A stretch of 64,000 nt of DNA, from assembly GCA_900468535.1 (NCBI GenBank), contig UBTY01000032.1:32602-96601 (forward strand), written 5' to 3'. The notes under the pieces were generated by a model. That model had not been told where the DNA came from. It made no database searches and saw only the letters and a list, made by a program, of their open reading frames with translations. Every line of letters begins with the position of its first letter. Position 1 is the first letter of the stretch. Below, one piece after another: positions 1 through 12,418 of this stretch. The position numbers and the translations under genes are program-made. The DNA is from Hyphomicrobiales bacterium. GTDB lineage: Bacteria > Pseudomonadota > Alphaproteobacteria > Rhizobiales > Rhizobiaceae.

Positions 1-1
1 G

Positions 2-364
2 GCAATTTCGGCTTTGCGAGATCGGCTGGAAAGCGGCATGCGTGGGGCCGCACCCGATGTTGTCGTCTATGGCGCCGAGGGAACGCGCGTTTCGAACACG
101 ACGTTCTTCACCCTTCCAGGACTTAAGGCCGAAACGGGACAGATCGCCTTCGATCTAGAAGGCGTTGCGCTCTCGGCAGGCTCTGCCTGCTCGTCTGGCA
201 AGGTCGGCGAAAGCCATGTTCTGGTCGCCATGGGGCATGACCCCAAGCTCGGCGCTCTGCGCATTTCGTTGGGCTTTGCCACGACCGAGGAGGAGATCGA
301 CCGAGCGATTTCCGTCTTTGCCAAAATTGCCGCCCGGCGCAAGCCGGCCGGAGAGGCGGCGTGA
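2..364 (+). CDS. Cysteine desulfurase, class I (IscS/NifS-type), C-terminal part
   Basis: This is the 3' end of a PLP-dependent cysteine desulfurase; the start lies before the window. The enzyme moves sulfur from cysteine to an active-site cysteine for Fe-S assembly. The visible part carries the loop SAGSACSSGK with the persulfide cysteine, followed by the usual C-terminal helices (RISLGFATTEEEIDRAI). The loop fits the IscS/NifS class rather than SufS, which has RAGTHC in this window. It ends 144 bases before sufB on the same strand, so it is probably the first or second gene of the suf operon. Family assignment is secure; the exact role beside a dedicated SufS is inferred. Confidence 0.9.
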   Translation, partial: AISALRDRLESGMRGAAPDVVVYGAEGTRVSNTTFFTLPGLKAETGQIAFDLEGVALSAGSACSSGKVGESHVLVAMGHDPKLGALRISLGFATTEEEIDRAISVFAKIAARRKPAGEAA

Positions 365-507
365 CCGCTTCATAAATTTGCGGAAACGCAAATTTCCGCT
401 TGCCATTCGGGCTGAAAAGTCCCTTTTGGCCACCTACATACGGGGCAAACGATACTGCCCGCACGACAAGCTGCCGGACCTTTTCTCCGGCGAGATTGGA
501 GAATGAC

Positions 508-1976
<1,469 letters not shown>

Positions 1977-1977
<1 letters not shown>

Positions 1978-2255
1978 TGAGCGACAAGCAGGATGTTGTC
2001 GTCGCTCATCGCCATTGCATTCGCAATCGTGCGGAGTTGGAGCGGAGTACGACATCAGGCTGCTTTTATTGTCTTGAGGTGTATCCGGCGACCGAAGTCT
2101 GGGAGTGGATCCGCGAGACACAAGAAGATCAAGAACGTCTCACCGCAATGTGCCCGAAATGCGGGATCGATGCGGTGATTGGAGATGCCTCAGGTTACCT
2201 CGTAACCGACAGGAAGTTTTTGGAACGAATGAGACGCCACTGGTTTGATATTTAG
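1977..2255 (+). CDS. Small Zn-ribbon protein inserted between sufB and sufC
   Basis: A 92-residue soluble protein of unknown function. It has two CxxC pairs, CFYC near residue 29 and CPKC near residue 59, an arrangement that suggests a zinc or iron binding site. It ends with conserved-looking GYLVTDRKFLERMRRHWF. I recall similar short proteins labelled only 'cytoplasmic protein' in proteobacteria, but no function. The start codon shares one base with the sufB stop (TAATG), and sufC follows 29 bases later, so it must be cotranscribed with suf. Its base composition is visibly lower in GC than sufB and sufC. A role in Fe-S assembly is only inferred from position. Confidence 0.8.
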
Positions 2256-2284
2256 GTCGCCATGGCTGGTTGAAGGAACTGGAA

Positions 2285-3040
2285 ATGCTTGAGATTAAGA
2301 ACCTGCACGCCCGCATCGCCGAAGACGGCACCGAGATCATCCGCGGTCTGAACCTCACGGTGAAGGCCGGCGAAGTTGCTGCCATCATGGGCCCGAACGG
2401 CTCCGGCAAGTCGACGCTTTCCTACATCCTGTCGGGTCGCGAAGACTACGAAGTCACCGAAGGCGACATCCTTTACAACGGCGAGAGCATCCTGGAGCTC
2501 GACGCTGCCGAGCGCGCCGCCAAGGGCATCTTCCTGGCCTTCCAGTACCCGGTCGAAATTCCGGGCGTTGCCACGATGCAGTTCCTCAAGGTTGCGATGA
2601 ACGAACAGCGCAAGGCTCGCGGCGAAGAAGAGTTGAAGACGCCTGACTTCATGCGCCTCGTCAAGGACGCTGCGGCCAAGCTGCAGATCAACACCGAAAT
2701 GCTGAAGCGCCCGCTGAACGTCGGTTTCTCCGGCGGTGAGAAGAAGCGCGCCGAAATCCTGCAGATGGCGCTGCTCGAGCCGAAGCTCTGCGTACTTGAC
2801 GAGACCGATTCCGGTCTCGACATCGACGCGCTGAAGATCGTCGCCGATGGCGTCAACGCGCTGCGTTCGCCGGATCGCGCCGTCATCGTCATCACGCACT
2901 ACCAGCGCCTGCTCGACTACATCGTCCCGGATACGGTTCACGTTCTCTACAAGGGCCAGGTGATCAAGTCGGGCGACAAGACGCTGGCGCATGAGCTGGA
3001 AGCCAATGGCTACGCCGACATCATCGGTGCGGCAGCCTGA
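2285..3040 (+). CDS. sufC: Fe-S cluster assembly ATPase SufC
   Basis: SufC is the ABC-type ATPase of the SufBCD complex, driving cluster assembly without being a transporter. The 251-residue protein has Walker A GPNGSGKST at about 36-44, the signature FSGGEKKRAEI, and Walker B LCVLDETDSGLDID, where the family has DETDSGLD in place of the usual DEPTSGLD. The ATG at 2285 has GAAGGA upstream; an in-frame TTG at 2270 is less likely. It follows the small Zn-ribbon gene and precedes sufD by 23 bases on the same strand. Confidence 0.97.
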   Translation: MLEIKNLHARIAEDGTEIIRGLNLTVKAGEVAAIMGPNGSGKSTLSYILSGREDYEVTEGDILYNGESILELDAAERAAKGIFLAFQYPVEIPGVATMQFLKVAMNEQRKARGEEELKTPDFMRLVKDAAAKLQINTEMLKRPLNVGFSGGEKKRAEILQMALLEPKLCVLDETDSGLDIDALKIVADGVNALRSPDRAVIVITHYQRLLDYIVPDTVHVLYKGQVIKSGDKTLAHELEANGYADIIGAAA

Positions 3041-3063
3041 TTACGGCGGAAAGGACGGGTCTC

Positions 3064-4338
3064 ATGAACATGCAGACGACGAGCCGCCAGACCGCCGCGG
3101 AAGCGGCGCTCATCGAGGCTTTCAACAATCAGATCGGCGAACTGCCTGGCGACGGTTCGGTCATCGCCATCCGCGACCGCCTGCTTGACGACCTGAAGAA
3201 GGCCGGTCTGCCGACGCGTCGCGTCGAAGCCTGGCACTACACCGACCTCAAGACGCTGCTGCGCGCCATTCCGGAGCAGGCCGGCGACGCCGGCTCCGAA
3301 GCCCGCGATCCGCTGGTCGAAGAGTCCTCTGTTCTCTCGGTCATTCAGGGCGTTCCCAACCTCAAGGCTTCGGTCGATGGCCTCGACGTTTCCGGCTACG
3401 CGGCCCAGCTGTCAAACGGCACGGCTGCGACGAGCCTCGGCGCGCTCGGAAACGACGACGCGATCGGCCGCATCAACGGCAGCTTCGTGCGCGATGGCTA
3501 TGTCATCGACGTTGCCGCTGACACTTCGCTTGAAGAGCCTCTGGAGATCCAGTTCGTTCACGCCGGTGGCCAGGCGCATACGCGCCTGCCTGTCAGCTTC
3601 GGCGCCAACGCCAAGGCTGTTGTCATCGAGCGTCACCTGGCAGTGACGTCGGATGCTGCCTTCGTGTCGCATGTCAGTGACATCACGGTCGGAGAAGGCG
3701 CCGAGCTTACCTGGATCATCGTCCAGCAGCAGGGTGCCGAGGATACGCATCTCGGCCAGATCCGCGTCGACCTCGGCGCCGATGCGAAGCTGAAGCTTTT
3801 CGTCATCAATGCCGGCGGCAAGCTGGTTCGCCAGGAGCTGCACATCAAGGTGACGGGCGAGGGTGCGGATCTGACGCTGCGCGGCATCAACCTGCTGGGC
3901 GCCGAAACGCATACTGATGTGACCATGGTTCTCGGCCACAACGTTCCGCACACGGGTTCCACCGAAGTCATCCGCAACGTGGTCTTCGACCGCGCCAAGG
4001 GTGTCTTCCAGGGCATGATCCGCGTTGCGCCGGATGCGCAGAAGACCGATGCCAAGATGGCGTGCAACACGCTGTTGATGTCCGACGACGCCGAATTCTC
4101 GGTGAAGCCGGAGCTTGAGATCTTCGCTGACGACGTCCAGTGCGGCCACGGCGCAACCGTTGCGGATATCGACCACAACCATCTCTACTATCTGATGGCT
4201 CGCGGCATTCCGGAGAACAAGGCGCGTGCCATGCTCGTCAACGCCTTCGTCGCCGAGATCGTCGAGGAACTGGAAGACGAAGCCCTCGTCGAGTCGCTGG
4301 AAAGCGTGATCTCGGCTTGGCTCGAAAAGCACGCCTGA
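3064..4338 (+). CDS. sufD: Fe-S cluster assembly protein SufD
   Basis: SufD is the SufB paralogue that completes the SufBC2D complex and is needed for iron acquisition during cluster assembly. The 424-residue protein has a variable N-terminal helical region with the typical RRVEAWHYTDL motif, then the beta-helix core. The C-terminal QCGHGATVADID segment carries the histidine that corresponds to the functionally important SufD histidine in E. coli, followed by LYYLMARGIPENKARAMLVNAF. AAGGACGGGTCTC precedes the ATG. It lies between sufC and sufS with spacings of 23 and 12 bases. Confidence 0.96.
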   Translation: MNMQTTSRQTAAEAALIEAFNNQIGELPGDGSVIAIRDRLLDDLKKAGLPTRRVEAWHYTDLKTLLRAIPEQAGDAGSEARDPLVEESSVLSVIQGVPNLKASVDGLDVSGYAAQLSNGTAATSLGALGNDDAIGRINGSFVRDGYVIDVAADTSLEEPLEIQFVHAGGQAHTRLPVSFGANAKAVVIERHLAVTSDAAFVSHVSDITVGEGAELTWIIVQQQGAEDTHLGQIRVDLGADAKLKLFVINAGGKLVRQELHIKVTGEGADLTLRGINLLGAETHTDVTMVLGHNVPHTGSTEVIRNVVFDRAKGVFQGMIRVAPDAQKTDAKMACNTLLMSDDAEFSVKPELEIFADDVQCGHGATVADIDHNHLYYLMARGIPENKARAMLVNAFVAEIVEELEDEALVESLESVISAWLEKHA

Positions 4339-4350
4339 TCGGATAGCGAA

Positions 4351-5592
4351 ATGGACAAGATAGTTCCGGCCACAGCATACGACGTCGAAGCCATTCGCAG
4401 GGATTTTCCGATCCTTGCGAAGGAAGTCTATGGCAAGCCGCTGGTCTATCTCGACAACGGCGCCTCCGCACAGAAACCGCAGGTCGTCATCGATGCGATC
4501 TCGAACGCTTATTCGAACGAGTATGCGAACGTTCATCGCGGCCTGCATTTTCTGTCTAATGCGGCAACAGACGCCTATGAGGGTGCTCGCGAGAAGGTCA
4601 GGCGCTTCCTGAATGCGCCCGATGTCAACGACATCATCTTCACGAAGTCTTCGACGGAAGCGATCAACACCGTCGCCTATGGCTGGGGCATGCCAAAGAT
4701 CGGCGAAGGCGACGAGATCGTCATCTCGATCATGGAGCATCACTCCAACATCGTGCCGTGGCATTTCATCCGCGAGCGGCAGGGCGCCAAGCTGGTCTGG
4801 GTGCCTGTTGACGACGAGGGCGCGTTCCATATCGAGGATTTCGAAAAGAGCCTGACGGAGCGGACGAAGCTCGTTGCCATCACGCATATGTCAAACGCGC
4901 TCGGCACCGTTGTTCCGGTCAAGGAAATCTGCCGCATCGCGCATGAGCGCGGTATTCCTGTGCTGGTCGACGGTTCGCAGGGCGCCGTCCACATGCCTGT
5001 CGATGTGCAGGATATCGATTGCGACTGGTATGTGATGACCGGCCACAAGCTCTATGGGCCGTCGGGCATCGGTGTGCTCTACGGCAAGAAGGATCGGCTT
5101 CGCGAGATGCGGCCCTTCCAGGGCGGTGGCGAGATGATCTTCGAGGTGACGGAGGATGCCGTGACCTACAACGATCCGCCGCATCGCTTCGAAGCCGGAA
5201 CACCGCCGATCGTGCAAGCAATCGGGCTCGGCTATGCGCTTGATTACATGGAGAAGGTCGGCCGCGAAGCGATTGCACGTCACGAGGCTGATCTCGCTGC
5301 CTACGCGGCGGAGCGGCTGCAGGCGGTGAACTCGTTGAAAGTGTTCGGCACGGCGCCGGGCAAGGGCGGTATCTTCTCGTTCGAGCTTGCCGGCCTGCAT
5401 GCTCATGACGTCTCGATGGTGATCGATCGTCAGGGTGTTGCGGTGCGCGCAGGCACACATTGCGCCATGCCGCTCTTGAAACGCTTCGGCGTCACCTCCA
5501 CATGCCGCGCGTCCTTCGGGATGTACAATACACGGGCCGAGGTCGATGCCTTGGCTGATGCGCTTGATTATGCGCGCAAGTTCTTTGCTTAG
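4351..5592 (+). CDS. sufS: SufS-type cysteine desulfurase (class II)
   Basis: SufS releases sulfur from cysteine, with PLP as cofactor, for the SufBCD scaffold. The 413-residue protein has the PLP lysine at residue 233 in TGHKLYGPSGIG and the catalytic cysteine at residue 371 in RAGTHCAMPLLKRFG, the hallmark of class II enzymes. It begins 12 bases after sufD. No sufE is visible in the operon, so its sulfur-transfer partner is encoded elsewhere or replaced. The operon already holds another desulfurase of class I at its 5' side, so two different sulfur donors are cotranscribed with one scaffold. Confidence 0.96.
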   Translation: MDKIVPATAYDVEAIRRDFPILAKEVYGKPLVYLDNGASAQKPQVVIDAISNAYSNEYANVHRGLHFLSNAATDAYEGAREKVRRFLNAPDVNDIIFTKSSTEAINTVAYGWGMPKIGEGDEIVISIMEHHSNIVPWHFIRERQGAKLVWVPVDDEGAFHIEDFEKSLTERTKLVAITHMSNALGTVVPVKEICRIAHERGIPVLVDGSQGAVHMPVDVQDIDCDWYVMTGHKLYGPSGIGVLYGKKDRLREMRPFQGGGEMIFEVTEDAVTYNDPPHRFEAGTPPIVQAIGLGYALDYMEKVGREAIARHEADLAAYAAERLQAVNSLKVFGTAPGKGGIFSFELAGLHAHDVSMVIDRQGVAVRAGTHCAMPLLKRFGVTSTCRASFGMYNTRAEVDALADALDYARKFFA

Positions 5593-5672
5593 AGCGATAC
5601 GCTCTAAGCCGTTGTTTCTACGCAGTTCCGGACGGAAAACCGCTTCGCACTTTTCCTGGAATTGCTCTAAGG
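5593..5672. repeat. Small dispersed-type intergenic element between sufS and sufT
   Basis: The 90 bases between sufS and sufT hold a short palindrome (AGAGCG-ATA-CGCTCT at 5593-5607). Next comes an AT/GC-mixed stretch that, on the minus strand, reads AGAGCAATTCCAGGAAAAGT followed by GCGAAGCGGTTTTCCGTCC. From memory this wording recurs in intergenic DNA of many Rhizobiales genomes, which suggests a small non-autonomous or structured repeat; I cannot count copies here. Related pieces (GCTCTAA, GAGCGTATCGCT) occur near 15085 and 19750. It would be transcribed within the suf mRNA. Confidence 0.5.
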
Positions 5673-5682
5673 AGTGCTCCAT

Positions 5683-6063
5683 ATGAGCCTGGACGAAAGC
5701 GAACAGAAGATCGACGTGCGCGAAGGCATCGTGCATTCCAGCATTCCTGCCGACGAACTGGCGCGCCTCAGCGACGATGTGATTTCGGCGCTGAAAACGG
5801 TCTATGACCCTGAAATTCCGGCCGACATCTTCGAGCTCGGGCTGGTCTACAAGATCGATATCGAAGACGATCGCATGGTGAAGATCATGATGACGCTGAC
5901 GGCGCCGGGCTGCCCCGTTGCCGGCGAGATGCCGGGCTGGGTCGAAAATGCCGTCGGTGCTGTCGAGGGCGTATCCGGCGTTGAGGTTGCGATGACCTTC
6001 GATCCGCCGTGGACGCCTGATCGCATGTCGGAAGAGGCGCAGGTCGCGGTCGGCTGGTACTGA
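5683..6063 (+). CDS. sufT: SufT-like DUF59 (MIP18 family) Fe-S assembly protein
   Basis: A 126-residue protein made almost entirely of a DUF59/MIP18 domain, a family whose members help mature Fe-S proteins. The diagnostic DPEIPADIFELGLVY and the cysteine-bearing TLTAPGCPVAGEMP are both present, and it ends with the characteristic aromatic GWY. ATG at 5683 is preferred over an in-frame GTG at 5674 because AAGGAG sits about seven bases upstream. It lies between sufS and sufA, as in many alphaproteobacterial suf operons. Its SufT role is an assignment by family and position. Confidence 0.92.
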   Translation: MSLDESEQKIDVREGIVHSSIPADELARLSDDVISALKTVYDPEIPADIFELGLVYKIDIEDDRMVKIMMTLTAPGCPVAGEMPGWVENAVGAVEGVSGVEVAMTFDPPWTPDRMSEEAQVAVGWY

Positions 6064-6168
6064 TCTGCTCATGTCGGGCGGCTGGTATTGATCGATTAAG
6101 CTGCTGGCACTACATTTGAATCGTGAAACGCCGGACCTTTAATCCGTGCGCGGAAGGAGAAGAGGCCG

Positions 6169-6561
6169 ATGGGCTTTGCAGTAATGAGCATGACGGAGGC
6201 CGCCGCGAACCGCGTGAAGGCTATCGTCGAAAACTCCGGGCCGGAAGCCAAGGGGCTTCGCGTGGGGATCAAGAAGGGCGGTTGCGCAGGGATGGAATAC
6301 ACCATCGATCTCGTGACCGATCCGAACGCAAAGGACGACCTCATCGAGCGCGATGGCGCGAAGGTCTGGATCGAACCGTCGGCAGTGCTCTATCTGCTTG
6401 GCACTGAAATGGGCTTTGAAAGCACGACATTGCGTTCGGGCTTCACCTTCACCAATCCGAATCAGACTTCCGCCTGCGGCTGCGGCGAATCCGTCGAGCT
6501 GAAGCCGGCCGACCTCGCGGCTCTGGCCGCACAAGGCAATGCCGTCGTGCCGGCGCACTGA
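6169..6561 (+). CDS. sufA: A-type Fe-S carrier SufA/IscA
   Basis: A-type carrier that receives Fe-S clusters from the scaffold and passes them to target proteins. The 130-residue product has the three invariant cysteines, C39 (KGGCAGMEY) and the C-terminal pair C103 and C105 (ACGCGESVEL). AAGGAG lies eight bases before the ATG. It follows sufT by 105 bases and is the last gene before a strong terminator, so it closes the suf operon. SufA and IscA cannot be told apart by sequence alone; the operon favours SufA. Confidence 0.95.
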   Translation: MGFAVMSMTEAAANRVKAIVENSGPEAKGLRVGIKKGGCAGMEYTIDLVTDPNAKDDLIERDGAKVWIEPSAVLYLLGTEMGFESTTLRSGFTFTNPNQTSACGCGESVELKPADLAALAAQGNAVVPAH

Positions 6562-6587
6562 TTGTCACAATCGACCGAATTATCGAT

Positions 6588-6616
6588 AAGGCCGCCGTCT
6601 CGGTGGCCTTTTTCAT
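6588..6616 (+). terminator. Rho-independent terminator of the suf operon
   Basis: Stem AAGGCCGCC (6588-6596) pairs with GGTGGCCTT (6602-6610), with one G-T wobble, a five-base loop, and a following TTTTTCATTTT tract. It lies 27 bases after the sufA stop and ends the long suf transcript. Confidence 0.85.
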
Positions 6617-6697
6617 TTTACCTCTTCTCAACCGGGCTTTAGAGCCTTTGGCGACAAGCCGCGCCATTGCCTCGCGGAAGAGGAATAGACTGACGAA

Positions 6698-7315
6698 ATG
6701 CTTTTGTTGTTCCTGAAAGGCGCTCTTCTGGGTGTCATCATCACCGCGCCGCTCGGACCGATCGGGATGCTCTGCATCAACCGGACGCTCGAGCGCGGCT
6801 TTACCGCGGGTTTTTCGTGTGGTCTCGGAACCGCGGTTGGCGACGCAAGCTATGCGCTTGTGGCGGTGACGGGTATCGCGGTCTTTCAGCAGACGATGTC
6901 GTTGGCAACGCTACCCTTGGCAATTGGCGGCGGTCTTCTCTTGCTGTGGCTCGGCTATCGCGGACTCACCCATGATCCGATACAGGCTGCCGATATCAAG
7001 GCAGGCGGGCTCCTTGGAACGACGTTGGCGACATTCCTGCTGACGGTCTCCAACCCTGCGACAATCCTGTCGTTTGGAGCTCTCTTCGCCGGCTTTGGCC
7101 TTACGGAGGAAACGCGGCGTTTCAGCTCCGCCGTCATTGTCGGTGGCGTCTTCAGCGGTTCGCTTGCCTGGTGGTTCTTCCTCAGTGGCGCGGTCAGCCT
7201 CGCCAGAAGGCGGCTGCCGCAGGATTTCACTGGTAAAGTGCTTCGCGCCACGAGCTATTTGCTGATTGCATTCGGCGTTCTGGCGCTTGGCTCCGCGGCT
7301 TATTCATTTCTCTAG
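6698..7315 (+). CDS. LysE/RhtB-family amino-acid exporter
   Basis: A 205-residue inner-membrane protein of the LysE/RhtB superfamily, which exports amino acids or similar small molecules. The N-terminal pattern GVIITAPLGPIGMLCINRTL is the family signature, and about six hydrophobic segments span the length (near residues 5-25, 40-60, 67-87, 110-130, 145-165 and 180-203). Neighbours do not suggest a substrate: it stands alone after the suf terminator, and the next gene is on the opposite strand only about 20 bases from its stop. Substrate unknown. Confidence 0.85.
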   Translation: MLLLFLKGALLGVIITAPLGPIGMLCINRTLERGFTAGFSCGLGTAVGDASYALVAVTGIAVFQQTMSLATLPLAIGGGLLLLWLGYRGLTHDPIQAADIKAGGLLGTTLATFLLTVSNPATILSFGALFAGFGLTEETRRFSSAVIVGGVFSGSLAWWFFLSGAVSLARRRLPQDFTGKVLRATSYLLIAFGVLALGSAAYSFL

Positions 7316-7336
7316 CGGAGCTTGGGTCCGCTAGGA

Positions 7337-7690
7337 CTAGAAAATACCGATATCGGCGGCTGCGACCAGCGTCCGTTCTACTGCGCCAGCGAATAGTATC
7401 GTTCCCATGCCAAGCAGGCCAGGCAAGCTGCTGCCGCCGCTGACGACACGTGTGTCCTCGCTCAAATGCCGGATGTTTTGCTCGATCGCTGTAATGCTTT
7501 CGAAGGTGGCCTTCTTCAGAAGTTCATCGGGAAACTCGACGTCAAAGACTTCCTCGAGGCGCATCATCAACTGAACGCACGCAAACGACGTCAATCCAAC
7601 ATCAAAAAGGTTCTGGGTGTTTGAAATCTCGTTTGCATCGACTGCAAGTTTGGCATGGCTTGCAAGAGCTCTACGGATTTTACTTTCCAT
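7337..7690 (-). CDS. Stand-alone acyl carrier protein-like protein
   Basis: A 117-residue protein with an acyl/peptidyl carrier domain in residues 1-75. The phosphopantetheine attachment motif is DVGLTSF, with Ser35 as the predicted modified residue, flanked by the usual helices (MMRLEEVFDVEFPDELL). About 40 further residues follow, partly hydrophobic and rich in glycine and alanine (LPGLLGMGTILFAGAVERTL), which a normal ACP lacks. The ATG at 7690 is chosen because GCGGAG lies at proper distance; an ATG at 7699 touches it. No synthetase, ketosynthase or phosphopantetheinyl transferase is near, so its substrate is unknown. Confidence 0.8.
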   Translation of the reverse strand: MESKIRRALASHAKLAVDANEISNTQNLFDVGLTSFACVQLMMRLEEVFDVEFPDELLKKATFESITAIEQNIRHLSEDTRVVSGGSSLPGLLGMGTILFAGAVERTLVAAADIGIF

Positions 7691-8020
7691 CGGTCGCATC
7701 TCCGCATCAATATTTCAATTAGCACGCTACACAAAGAAAGCGTCTACTCCAACTTACCAAAAAGTTGATAGAGTAGTTTTGCTGAATTGAAGTATAAATT
7801 TATTGTGACCAGAATCTGTATTTATGGTACTACGCAGTTCCGCGCGATCGTTTCGATTTCTGGTTGATTTTCCGTAATATTGTTTTTCATGAATATGTTT
7901 TTGATCCTGCTCAGATCATGAATTCTGCGAGAATCGCTTGACCATGCTGTGACGTCATGTGCGATAGCTGCATCGCCGGGAACGACGTCACGCTTCTGCG
8001 GCGCTCGAGGAAACCTGTTC
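7691..8020. other. AT-rich divergent intergenic region
   Basis: These 330 bases between two divergent genes are clearly richer in A and T than their surroundings. No convincing gene is present; reading frames here are short and lack ribosome sites. The 8-base palindrome TGACGTCA near 7949-7956 recurs as CGACGTCA near 7983-7990, and TTGACC near 7937 could be a -35 box for the cupin gene. These are possible control sites only. Confidence 0.4.
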
Positions 8021-8497
8021 ATGACCATCCAGATGTCTCACTCCCGATCGACAGAGGGTGTCATCAAGATACCCGCGATCGGGCTGGAACTCAGCGTTCG
8101 GGTTGATCCTTCGACAACGGGCGGAGCGTTCTGCTTCATCGACACTGTCAACGCCCCGGGCTTCGGGCCGCCTCGCCATCGGCACAGGGAGACTGAGGTC
8201 TTCCGGGTGATGGAGGGTCGTTATCTGTTCGAGGTCGATGGCGCACAGTTCTACGCCGAGGAAGGGGATGTCGTTACTGTTCCGGGTGGGGCGGCGCACG
8301 CCTTCGTCAACGTCACCGACCGGCCCGCGCGACAGTATATTCTCATCGCGCCTGGGCTTGATGCAAAAGCCTTCTTTCTCGGGCTTGCCGGCGTCATGCG
8401 CGACGGACGACCGGATACCACGGCGCTCAACGTCTTCGCCAAAAACTGGGACGTGGAGTTTCTCGGGCCGCCACTGACCGTTCCGGCGGAAGGCTAG
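8021..8497 (+). CDS. Cupin-domain protein
   Basis: A 158-residue single-domain cupin, a beta-barrel fold that binds a metal or small ligand. The first cupin motif is visible as PRHRHRETEVFRVMEGRYLFEVDG and the second as VVTVPGGAAHAFVNVTD, with histidines and glutamate placed to bind metal. ATG at 8021 is chosen because GAGGAA lies nine bases upstream and the product then starts just ahead of the barrel; an upstream start at 7949 is not supported. It is convergent with the DUF982 gene. No substrate can be named. Confidence 0.85.
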   Translation: MTIQMSHSRSTEGVIKIPAIGLELSVRVDPSTTGGAFCFIDTVNAPGFGPPRHRHRETEVFRVMEGRYLFEVDGAQFYAEEGDVVTVPGGAAHAFVNVTDRPARQYILIAPGLDAKAFFLGLAGVMRDGRPDTTALNVFAKNWDVEFLGPPLTVPAEG

Positions 8498-8505
8498 GCT
8501 CCCCC

Positions 8506-8778
8506 TCAATCCTTTTTGATATCGATACCAGCCTCAACGGCGGCGGCGATGAAAGCCGTGCGGGCGTCCTCGTTGCTCCGCTTGCCCTTGATGACGTCGG
8601 CGCAGATGAGCAGTGCCTTGTCGAGCGCGGGGCCATCTTCCGTCGGCCAATCCTCGATCATTGCCCAAGAGGCCGCCTGGGTGGTGGCGATAGTGACGTA
8701 TTGGCCGGGTTCTTCGAGCGCCAGCACGACAGGCTTCGGCCAGGGCTGCTGGGTGAGATCGCCGTCGGATTTTGCCAT
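8506..8778 (-). CDS. DUF982 family protein
   Basis: A 90-residue soluble protein matching the DUF982 pattern common in Rhizobiaceae, often in many copies: a WP motif in the middle (IEDWPTEDGPALDKAL) followed by DARTAFIAAAVEAGI. Function unknown. The start at 8778 (MAKSDGDLT) fits the family length; an in-frame ATG at 8871 would overlap the adjacent hydrolase gene by about 50 bases and adds non-conserved residues. It probably shares a transcript with the hydrolase 41 bases upstream. Confidence 0.8.
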   Translation of the reverse strand: MAKSDGDLTQQPWPKPVVLALEEPGQYVTIATTQAASWAMIEDWPTEDGPALDKALLICADVIKGKRSNEDARTAFIAAAVEAGIDIKKD

Positions 8779-8819
8779 GGGACTGGTCGCCTGTTGTCGG
8801 TTGCGGAGTGGCGGTCTGC

Positions 8820-9467
8820 TTAAAGCGGCGAGCGGGCGGCGGCAAGCGGAAAGAAGCGGGATGTCAGCCATTGACCGATGATCGCGGGTTCGCCGTCGTG
8901 GAGGTGGTGGTCGGTCGGCGAGGCATGGCTGGTGACGTCTGCGCCGGCGGCTTGGAACTGCCTGGCGACGTGAATGGCGTCCTCGGGTGCGCGGCGGTCG
9001 TCTCGGTCGCCGGAGAGGATGAGGATCGGTTTTTCGGGCATAGGCGGGATGATCGCGTCAGGATCCGGCGAGAGTGGGCGGATGAGGATGGCGCCGGCTG
9101 TGATGTCGGGTTCGCGGATCAGGAGGGAGGCGGAGATGATAGCGCCGTTCGAGAAGCCGAGGAGGATGGGTGGGCGGGCGATCAGGCCGGTTTCGATGGC
9201 GGCCGTGATGAAGGCGTGCAAGCGCTCCGTCTGGAGCGCGAGGTCGGCCCGGTCGAGTGTGCGGTCGGGGTTGCGGCGGAAGAAGGCGTAGCCGTTCTCC
9301 CAGGGGATGGGGCCGCGCAGCGACAGGTATGGCCAGCTGGGGTCTGCGGTGTTTGCCAGCGGCGGGAGTTCGGTTTCGTCGCGGCTGCTGCCGTGCAGGA
9401 GGAGGAGCGGTGGGCGGGCGTCGGTGGTTGGCGTTGCGCGGTAGTGAAAGCCTTGGAATTCGGGCAT
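8820..9467 (-). CDS. Alpha/beta hydrolase (phospholipase/carboxylesterase type)
   Basis: A 215-residue cytosolic alpha/beta hydrolase. The nucleophile elbow is GFSNGA, the oxyanion region is LLLHGSSRDETEL, the acid lies in LILSGDRDDR and the histidine in TDHHLHDGE. This pattern resembles the carboxylesterase/phospholipase family (YpfH and viral-type esterases). The gene follows the gcv terminator on the same strand and precedes DUF982. Substrate unknown. Confidence 0.85.
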   Translation of the reverse strand: MPEFQGFHYRATPTTDARPPLLLLHGSSRDETELPPLANTADPSWPYLSLRGPIPWENGYAFFRRNPDRTLDRADLALQTERLHAFITAAIETGLIARPPILLGFSNGAIISASLLIREPDITAGAILIRPLSPDPDAIIPPMPEKPILILSGDRDDRRAPEDAIHVARQFQAAGADVTSHASPTDHHLHDGEPAIIGQWLTSRFFPLAAARSPL

Positions 9468-9513
9468 CGGGGTGCTGGCTTGGTGCTGTGACTGGACACG
9501 AGATCGAGAATCA

Positions 9514-9539
9514 AAACGCCCGGACTAGGCCGGGCGTTT
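9514..9539 (-). terminator. Terminator of the gcv operon
   Basis: A perfect 10-base stem, AAACGCCCGG (9514-9523) with CCGGGCGTTT (9530-9539), and a six-base loop. Read on the minus strand it lies just after the gcvP stop and is followed by TTTTGATT. It separates gcvTHP from the hydrolase gene. Confidence 0.8.
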
Positions 9540-9553
9540 CGCGTTTCATACCC

Positions 9554-12417
<2,864 letters not shown>

Positions 12418-12418
<1 letters not shown>

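Noticed and set aside
7822..8028. Minus-strand 68-codon frame in the AT-rich region before the cupin gene
   Set aside because: It overlaps the cupin start, has no ribosome site and resembles nothing.
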